NCBI GenBank assembly: GCA_002339345.1 | Contig: DDKM01000096.1 | Span: forward strand, 1 to 9,386 | DNA: 9,386 nt | Direction: 5' to 3' | From: Firmicutes bacterium UBA2598 | GTDB taxonomy: Bacteria > Bacillota > PH28-bin88 | Shown: piece after piece, positions 1 to 4,240 of the stretch | Position numbering within the stretch: position 1 is the first letter of the stretch | Layout: each line of letters starts with the position of its first letter | Made by a program: the position numbers and the translations under genes | Notes under the pieces: generated by a model | The model's database searches: none | What the model saw: the letters and a program-made list of their open reading frames with translations, nothing else | What the model was told of the DNA's origin: nothing

Positions 1-156
1 ACACAAACTTATGTACACTCCCGGCGGGAGCAGCGAGACCGGTTTCTCGCACGGCTCGGCGACGAGTTTCGCGCCCGCCTCGGACCTGCGGAGGTGCATG
101 CCCTTTGTACCGCCCATGTAGCGTTCTTTCTTGTTCCGCAACCGCAGCACGCACAT
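1..156 (-). CDS. Weak partial open frame at left edge, hypothetical
   Basis: A minus-strand frame opens with ATG at 156-154 and stays open for 52 codons to the window edge. The product starts MCVLRLRNKKERYMGG and includes the stretch SLLPPGVYISL near the edge. I do not recognise it. The same frame is also open upstream from about 300 to 163, broken only by a TAA at 162-160, so this could be the 3' part of a decayed longer gene. No clear ribosome binding site precedes the ATG. The DNA here is GC-rich and full of short inverted repeats (for example 18-30 and 33-50), which can keep a frame open by chance. Treat it as a possible coding or pseudogene fragment only. Confidence 0.2.
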   Translation of the reverse strand, partial: MCVLRLRNKKERYMGGTKGMHLRRSEAGAKLVAEPCEKPVSLLPPGVYISLC

Positions 157-243
157 CGTTTAGTCCAGCGAGCGCGTTCCGTGGCGGCGCGGTGGCCAAA
201 GCAGATCCAAGTCCAAATGGTCTGACTTCCCCAGCGACAGCGA

Positions 244-297
244 ACCAGCGCCTAACACGCTGGTAAACGGCTCCGTTTTGCTCCGCGCAACTCGCGG
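244..297. repeat. Cluster of three consecutive hairpins (repeat copy 1)
   Basis: Three perfect inverted repeats follow each other almost without gaps. ACCAGCG (244-250) pairs with CGCTGGT (258-264) around a 7-base loop. AAACGG (265-270) pairs with CCGTTT (273-278). CCGCG (283-287) pairs with CGCGG (293-297) around CAACT. The stretch from about 268 to 305 resembles 2513-2551 downstream of the 139-residue gene, so it is probably a dispersed repeat rather than a unique site. There is no convincing T-run, so it is not a standard intrinsic terminator. The loop of the first hairpin contains GCCTAAC (250-256), which fits the RYYYAAC core of integron attC sites, but the partner is imperfect. Confidence 0.5.
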
Positions 298-301
298 CTG
301 T

Positions 302-312
302 CACAATTTGTG
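302..312. promoter_or_regulatory. Short perfect palindrome, possible operator
   Basis: CACAA-T-TTGTG is an 11-base perfect inverted repeat about 100 bases upstream of the GIY-YIG gene. Its symmetry would suit a dimeric regulator, but it could equally be part of the neighbouring repeat DNA. No regulator gene is visible. Confidence 0.2.
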
Positions 313-352
313 CGATAAAAATAAGGGGTTAAGGTTGGTAAAAAGCGCGCCA

Positions 353-392
353 GCTTACGTGAGTTCGTTTGCCGGCTAAACGTTATATGAAA
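353..392 (+). repeat. Dispersed repeat motif, copy A
   Basis: GCTTACGT (353-360), a 21-base spacer, then GTTATATGAAA (382-392). The same two blocks in the same order and orientation occur at 2033-2067, as GCGTACGT and GTTATACGAGA with a 16-base spacer. Both copies end a short distance upstream of an accessory gene start (24 bases here). The role is unknown. A recombination site, a remnant of a small non-autonomous element or a regulatory leader would all fit. Confidence 0.5.
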
Positions 393-415
393 TCGCATCT
401 CGGGGTGAACTCATT

Positions 416-1024
416 ATGCCTTCGAATGTTTCGCACCTACTTTCAAGCGTAGGATTGAAAGTAAATGGACAAGTCAATTGGGGCCATGATATCAACGAAA
501 ATAGGCCGGGCGTGTATTTAGTATCTATATCCTCAAATCCAGATGAAAACCGCAGTCAGTTCAAAAGAGCCCCGATTGATGAAGAGGTTTTAGCTAAATG
601 GATTGCAAAGGTCCCTACGCTTAAAGTAGATGGGAAAGAAACCTTGCCAAATATTCTCCGCGAAAGATTGTCTAGTTTTTGGTTACCAGACGAGAACGTG
701 GTCTATATTGGTAAGGCAGGTACATCCATAAAAAAGAGAGTAAAACAGTACTATCAGACTGATCTAGGAGAGCCTAGACCCCACGCAGGGGGGCATTGGC
801 TTAAAACCTTATCAATCTTAAGCGAGCTAACTGTTTATTGGGCAGTTACAGGTAAGCCAGAGGACATAGAAGGAATGTTGATAGCGGAATTTATTCGTAA
901 TGTCTCCGAGAGTACAAAACATTTGCTATTTGATCCAGAGAGACCATTTCCATTTGCGAACTTAGAATATCCGAAAGGTACAAGAAAACGTCATGGAATA
1001 ACTGGGGCAAGACTTAGAAGGTAA
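416..1024 (+). CDS. GIY-YIG nuclease-family protein
   Basis: This 202-residue protein carries the two strand motifs of the GIY-YIG fold: GVYLVS at residues 32-37 and VVYIGKAG at 95-102. They are followed by the helix SIKKRVKQYY with the expected Arg at 108. His123 and His127 lie in a PHAGGHWL segment, and a Glu at 152 in IEGMLIAEF is the likely metal ligand. The known family includes homing, repair and restriction nucleases (R.Eco29kI, for example), all single-strand cutters of the phosphodiester backbone through one metal ion. The gap between the GIY and YIG blocks is about 60 residues, longer than the usual 10-20, so an insertion (residues 38-94) is present. The ATG has GGGGTGA at 402-408, well spaced. 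A PD-(D/E)XK-like gene follows 113 bases later in the same direction. The specific target is unknown, and no methyltransferase partner is visible. Confidence 0.75.
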   Translation: MPSNVSHLLSSVGLKVNGQVNWGHDINENRPGVYLVSISSNPDENRSQFKRAPIDEEVLAKWIAKVPTLKVDGKETLPNILRERLSSFWLPDENVVYIGKAGTSIKKRVKQYYQTDLGEPRPHAGGHWLKTLSILSELTVYWAVTGKPEDIEGMLIAEFIRNVSESTKHLLFDPERPFPFANLEYPKGTRKRHGITGARLRR

Positions 1025-1100
1025 CACGACTTCATATTTGTTTGACGCTTAGTTCACAAACTTTGACTTATCTAACGGTAACGTCGGGTCTATGTGCCAT

Positions 1101-1140
1101 GGAGGAAATCCCTATGCAGGAGGCAGGAGGAAAGACTATG
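1101..1140 (+). promoter_or_regulatory. Two tandem ribosome binding sites with in-frame ATGs
   Basis: GGAGG at 1101-1105 precedes an ATG at 1114, and AGGAGG at 1125-1130 precedes an ATG at 1138. Both ATGs are in the same frame, 24 bases apart, with spacers of 8 and 7 bases. Either could start the downstream protein, or both could give two N-termini. An ATG at 1099 in the same frame has no site of its own. Confidence 0.6.
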
Positions 1141-1860
1141 GCCAATACCACGGGTTATAGAATGTTGGGCGTGACTGACGATTTACTTGCCGTCAACGCC
1201 GAGGTATGCAGAGAACTATGGCGAATGGTAGATATCAAGGGAGGTACGGTGGGGGCACTTACGCCTAAACTAATTCTGCCACCTCGCAACAATGAGGACT
1301 TTCGGATAAGCGAACAGGAAGCGCGGTTTATCTATACCTCGGTGTTAACACGGGCCAGCCGCTACTTCTTTTCTGTGGAAACGCCTACGAGGGAAAAGTA
1401 TTCTTTCACCAAAGACGCCGTTAGCCCGCGAAGTGCGCTGTCCGACCTTAGCCTTTACACCTTTGACGACGGATTTAAGAAACAGGCAAATGTAGAATTT
1501 AAAGCCGGTAACCCGCCGGTAGATCATCTCAAGAAGGACATTGAAAAACTTGTCAGGGAACGGGTGGCGGGGAACTGGTTTCATCTCCTCAAAAACGTTG
1601 ATAGTGGAACGCTGCCCAGTCTCTTCGGTAAGTTCCAAGAGGTTTTTCAGATGCCCGAAGTTACCGCCCATGTTAAGAACATGGAGCCAATTGTGTTTTG
1701 TTTCTGCGTTCTCGATAAGAAGAGGGCAATATTAAAGATATTTATACCCCCAGATAATAACCTGGAAGATTACTGTAGGGACTTCTTTAATATTGATTAT
1801 GGGGTGAGCGGTGGAGAAGTTCGGATAGTGAACTCTCGCGGGTGGGTCGAGATAGTGTAA
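1138..1860 (+). CDS. PD-(D/E)XK nuclease-like protein (EFK motif)
   Basis: This 240-residue protein starts MANTTGYRMLG, a start chosen for its strong AGGAGG seven bases upstream. ATG at 1114 would add eight residues. Residue numbers are from 1138. An Asp at 103 in SALSDLSLYTFD is followed 17 residues later by Glu120-Phe-Lys122 in NVEFKAGNPP, the order and spacing expected of a PD-(D/E)XK metal site. A helix rich in charged residues, KKDIEKLVRERVAG, comes next. The C-terminal third contains hydrophobic strands (IVFCFCVL, AILKIFIPP) that would complete an alpha/beta core. I do not recognise a named family. The gene follows the GIY-YIG gene and is likely co-transcribed with it. The function is probably DNA cleavage or binding in a defence or mobile-element setting, by inference from the motif and neighbours only. 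Confidence 0.6.
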   Translation: MANTTGYRMLGVTDDLLAVNAEVCRELWRMVDIKGGTVGALTPKLILPPRNNEDFRISEQEARFIYTSVLTRASRYFFSVETPTREKYSFTKDAVSPRSALSDLSLYTFDDGFKKQANVEFKAGNPPVDHLKKDIEKLVRERVAGNWFHLLKNVDSGTLPSLFGKFQEVFQMPEVTAHVKNMEPIVFCFCVLDKKRAILKIFIPPDNNLEDYCRDFFNIDYGVSGGEVRIVNSRGWVEIV

Positions 1861-1988
1861 GAAAACGCCCCTTGCCAGGAGCAATGGAGCGACTAAAGTG
1901 AAATGTTCTCGCATGTTCCATTTCGGTGTAGTGCTTGGAAAAAGAAATTTTCATTAATTGCATGATCAAGAAAAGCTCTTACATCATA

Positions 1989-2038
1989 GTACCCGGCAGC
2001 CTCCGGGGGCTTCGCCCACATACTCCCTGCTGGCGTAC
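1989..2038. repeat. Long imperfect hairpin with a bulged base
   Basis: GTAC (1989-1992) plus CCGGCAG (1993-1999) pairs with CTGCTGG (2027-2033) plus GTAC (2035-2038). This gives an 11-bp stem with one G-T wobble and one extrahelical C at 2034. Inside it, GGGC-TTC-GCCC forms a small inner hairpin. The outer 3' arm overlaps the dispersed motif that starts at 2033. There is no T-run after it, so a terminator is unlikely. Confidence 0.5.
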
Positions 2039-2067
2039 GTCACTAACTCTGGGAATGTTATACGAGA
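2033..2067 (+). repeat. Dispersed repeat motif, copy B
   Basis: GCGTACGT (2033-2040), a 16-base spacer, then GTTATACGAGA (2057-2067), matching copy A at 353-392 in order and orientation. Within the spacer, TAAC (2044-2047) can pair with GTTA (2057-2060). The motif ends 14 bases before the start of the 139-residue gene, as copy A ends 24 bases before the GIY-YIG gene. Confidence 0.5.
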
Positions 2068-2080
2068 CTAGAAAAGGGCG

Positions 2081-2500
2081 ATGCAAGTGATTGAATCTGA
2101 GGTCATTAGTTTAATAGAAAAGCGGTTTGGTGAGATGGGTAACCCCGCCGAGATCCCGTTACTAAAAGGCGGGAGGACATTTATGGCAAGGCTGTCTACT
2201 GAAGGAATTTATGTTAGTAATCTTTCGGGACAGCCTTTTTTGCCATGGGAAGTTTTTACTGAGACTGTAGGTTTACTGAAAAGAAACAATGGGCGTGCTT
2301 TTAGGGGTAATTATAATTACAAACTTGGCAGCCCGGAACTTCCTTTGGATTCGGTTGAGGGTTACATAGCCAATAAGGTGTATGGCAAAGAAATTGGTGA
2401 TAGTGTTTTTCGAAGAATATCTCCAATAGCGTGTATTCTTATATGGTCGGGAATTTGTAGGCATGAACCAGGAGAATTGGTTTTATCTGGCGTCGTATAA
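2081..2500 (+). CDS. Conserved-looking hypothetical protein, 139 residues
   Basis: I do not recognise a named family. The protein begins MQVIESEVISLIEKRFGEMG, a helix-like start. It continues through a strand-rich centre (FMARLSTEGIYVSNL, then QPFLPWEVFTETVGLLKRN) and ends with a compact hydrophobic segment around GDSVFRRISPIACILIW. There are no Cys clusters, membrane segments or catalytic motifs that I can name. The AAAGGG at 2073-2078 is only two bases from the ATG but eight from the GTG at 2087, so the true start may be that GTG, giving 137 residues. It lies between a dispersed repeat upstream and a degenerate hairpin repeat beginning right after its stop codon. The PD-(D/E)XK gene at 2653 follows in the same direction, 152 bases on, and may be a functional partner. 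Its small size and position suggest a DNA-binding or accessory role, which is speculation. Confidence 0.65.
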   Translation: MQVIESEVISLIEKRFGEMGNPAEIPLLKGGRTFMARLSTEGIYVSNLSGQPFLPWEVFTETVGLLKRNNGRAFRGNYNYKLGSPELPLDSVEGYIANKVYGKEIGDSVFRRISPIACILIWSGICRHEPGELVLSGVV

Positions 2501-2551
2501 CAGCAGCGCTACCGGCTTCGCTTTGCTCCGACCCAAGCCTGCTTTGTCACA
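2501..2551. repeat. Degenerate copy of the hairpin repeat (copy 2)
   Basis: Starting right after the stop codon of the 139-residue gene, CAGCGC (2503-2508) and then 2513-2530 match 247-252 and 268-285 of copy 1. The second block has 16 of 18 identical bases. TGTCACA (2545-2551) matches TGTCACA at 299-305, with a one-base length difference in a poorly conserved middle. The first hairpin of copy 1 is missing here. The rest of the gap to 2652 holds nothing I can identify. Confidence 0.4.
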
Positions 2552-2652
2552 GCACTTGCAATGTAGGGCCAAGATAGGGGAACTATTTTACGAGGTTTTT
2601 GACCACGTCATGGCTATACTGAACGGCGCTCACTCTGGAAAAGGGGATATGT

Positions 2653-3621
2653 ATGGCTGAGCTTTATTTATTTGGCAAACCTGTGAAAAGCGTTTTTCAG
2701 CTGTTGGGTACCAGGGAAAACGACATCACCTACAGTATAGCATGGGCTTTGAGCAATAGCCCGAAGATGCTCGAACATTTCCTCGCGCATGTGACTGGTA
2801 TCGTTCTCCCGACTAATGAGGCGGTTATCAGACTTCAACAGTACGGGCTGGATCGTAGCTTTACCGATATGGAAATTCAGATCCCTGGAAAACTGCATCT
2901 CATTGTAGAGGCTAAGCGTGGTTGGAATCTTCTCGATTCCAGCCAGTTGAATAAATACGCCCTACGATTTCGGGATAGTTGCAGCCTACAAAAAATTGTT
3001 GTGGCGAGTGAATGTAATCAAGAATACGCTAGGCTGCACCTGCCGGAAAAGGTCTTAAACGTCCCTGTCATGGCTGTTTCCTGGAAAGAAATAATGGTAT
3101 TAGCAAGAAACGCATATCCCGAAGGTTCTCACCGCGAAAAGCGCTTGTTGGAGGAGCTGCAAGAGTATCTAGGGGGGATAACCTCAATGCAAAACCAGAC
3201 TTCGAACTTGGTCTACGTGGTTTCAGTTGCCGGAGGAACACCGGAATGGTCATCAATTTCGTGGATTGATATCGTCGAGAAGAAGGGGTTGTATTTTCAC
3301 CCTGTGGGGACAAACGGTTGGCCGAAAGAACCTCCAAACTACATAGCCTTCCGGTATGGAGGGCAACTTCAGTCAATCCATCACATAGAGGATTACGAAA
3401 TCGTTGAAAACATGCATGAAAAGATCCCAGAGATTTCAGCCACTAACTGGCCGCCACACTTCTTGTATAAGCTGGGACCGGCCATACGGCCCAGCAAGGT
3501 AGTAAAGACCGGGAATATATACCCCAACGGCAGGTTATGGTGTATGCTCGATACTCTGCTGACTTGTGACACTATTTCTGAGGCTCGCGATCTCTCAAAA
3601 AGGAGGCAAAGCCAGGAATAA
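2653..3621 (+). CDS. Two-domain PD-(D/E)XK nuclease superfamily protein
   Basis: This is a 322-residue protein. The N-terminal domain (about 1-170) opens with FGKPVKSVFQLLGTRENDIT, where Glu22 and Asp24 lie in the first helix. It has Asp72 and Glu74 in TDMEIQ and then Glu86-Ala-Lys88 in LIVEAKRGW. The Asp-x13-Glu-x-Lys spacing is a standard PD-(D/E)XK metal site, so divalent-metal DNA cleavage is plausible. The region after EAK (QLNKYALRF, then KIVVASE) fits the usual helix and strand that complete the core. The C-terminal domain (about 185-322) is separate, aromatic and strand-rich (YVVSVAGGTPEW, NYIAFRYGGQL, NGRLWCMLDTLL), and I cannot name it. Target recognition is one possibility. AAGGGG at 2641-2646 sits six bases from the ATG. 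Base composition is AT-richer than the downstream operon. No methylase or helicase specific to it is nearby. Confidence 0.75.
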   Translation: MAELYLFGKPVKSVFQLLGTRENDITYSIAWALSNSPKMLEHFLAHVTGIVLPTNEAVIRLQQYGLDRSFTDMEIQIPGKLHLIVEAKRGWNLLDSSQLNKYALRFRDSCSLQKIVVASECNQEYARLHLPEKVLNVPVMAVSWKEIMVLARNAYPEGSHREKRLLEELQEYLGGITSMQNQTSNLVYVVSVAGGTPEWSSISWIDIVEKKGLYFHPVGTNGWPKEPPNYIAFRYGGQLQSIHHIEDYEIVENMHEKIPEISATNWPPHFLYKLGPAIRPSKVVKTGNIYPNGRLWCMLDTLLTCDTISEARDLSKRRQSQE

Positions 3622-3648
3622 CGAAAAGGGGGTCGGAATACGGCGTTA

Positions 3649-3830
3649 GATAGTCTCACGGATTCACAGTCCCAACTTCGAAGAGGAATTTTTGCAAGAT
3701 TCCAGGAACTACTTCCCGATACCGCCGCTCCTTTCTGCCTGGCATCACTCTGCAGAGTGTTGTGAAGGTGCTGGAGACCAGGCCTCTTGGAAACTGGGTT
3801 GCGGAAGTCAAGACAAAATATTTTGGTTAA
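3649..3830 (+). pseudogene. Possible frameshifted C-terminal gene remnant
   Basis: One frame, open after a TAG at 3646-3648, reads SPNFEEEFLQDSRNYFPIPP up to about 3727. From about 3735 the +1 frame takes over and reads PGITLQSVVKVLETRPLGNW, ending at TAA 3828-3830. Joined, the two look like one protein-like C-terminus of about 60 residues, as if one frameshift broke it. Neither part has a start codon with a ribosome binding site. The family is unknown. A Uma2-like nuclease tail came to mind but I cannot support it. It may also be chance. Confidence 0.25.
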
Positions 3831-3859
3831 GGAAAGCTCGTACAGGGAGGACAGGTCTT

Positions 3860-4063
3860 ATGCAAACCAAAATTATTAAACCAGGTGACCTGGAAGGCGA
3901 TCTATTTGGCAACAACGCGGCCTTTGCTTGCCCGTACTGCAGTAAGGTGTTTATTGTTAGCCAGTTCCTTAACTCAAAAGGACGACCCTGTCCTAAATGT
4001 GGCCGCTCAACTGGGCATGTTGAAGGAAAGGGTGAGAACCGGAGAGCGTACATCAGGTTCTAA
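3860..4063 (+). CDS. Small zinc-ribbon protein, 67 residues
   Basis: The protein starts MQTKIIKPGDLEG and contains CPYC at residues 24-27 and CPKC at 44-47, a classic two-knuckle zinc ribbon with 16 residues between the knuckles. The tail is basic (GENRRAYIRF), which would suit nucleic-acid or protein binding. The start at 3860 is chosen because AGGGAGG at 3844-3850 sits nine bases upstream. The same frame is open back to 3692, but that extension has no ribosome binding site and overlaps a possible gene remnant. It is the last gene before a 177-base gap and the addB-like gene, so it may be the end of the accessory block. Its partner and pathway are unknown. Confidence 0.6.
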   Translation: MQTKIIKPGDLEGDLFGNNAAFACPYCSKVFIVSQFLNSKGRPCPKCGRSTGHVEGKGENRRAYIRF

Positions 4064-4111
4064 CTTGCCTGAGTAAAGGTTTGCACGGTCTGGTCTTTCC
4101 AGGGATTGAAT

Positions 4112-4154
4112 GGATGCCTACATGTACAAAGGCTAATATATACCTGTAGGATCC
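4112..4154. promoter_or_regulatory. Large inverted repeat upstream of the addB-like gene
   Basis: GGATGCCTACATGTA (4112-4126) faces TACCTGTAGGATCC (4141-4154). Thirteen base pairs form, with one bulged G and one mismatch, around a 14-base loop. No T-run follows, so it is not a normal terminator. GGAGG at 4155-4159 follows the stem directly, but no standard start codon lies at a suitable distance. It could be an mRNA leader structure, a regulator site or a remnant of a small mobile element. I could not define a convincing promoter in 4064-4240. Confidence 0.45.
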
Positions 4155-4240
4155 GGAGGAAATTACCTGTTATATTCCTTCTAGCTGCGGACCCTAAACC
4201 AGCACACAAGCTATTGGTTGCTTAAAAAGGGTGGGGTGCC

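Noticed and set aside
1039..1075. TTGACG/TTATCT promoter upstream of the EFK gene
   Set aside because: The spacer is about 20 bases, too long for a standard sigma-A promoter.
1861..1990. Terminator after the EFK gene
   Set aside because: Only a 4-bp stem (TTGC/GCAA) was found and no T-run follows.
2463..2660. Open frame of 65 codons overlapping the ends of two genes
   Set aside because: It lacks a ribosome binding site, overlaps the 139-residue gene and crosses the degenerate repeat. It is most likely non-coding.
3645..3651. GTTAGAT matching the GTTRRRY core of integron attC sites after the EAK nuclease gene
   Set aside because: No matching RYYYAAC partner or stem was found upstream, so a 7-base match is likely chance.
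3692..3859. N-terminal extension of the zinc-ribbon gene to an ATG at 3692
   Set aside because: There is no ribosome binding site at 3692, the added residues are low in conserved character, and a strong site precedes the ATG at 3860.
4155..4195. Leader peptide after GGAGG at 4155-4159
   Set aside because: No ATG, GTG or TTG lies at a suitable distance. Only a CTG or ATT start would be possible and the frame is very short.
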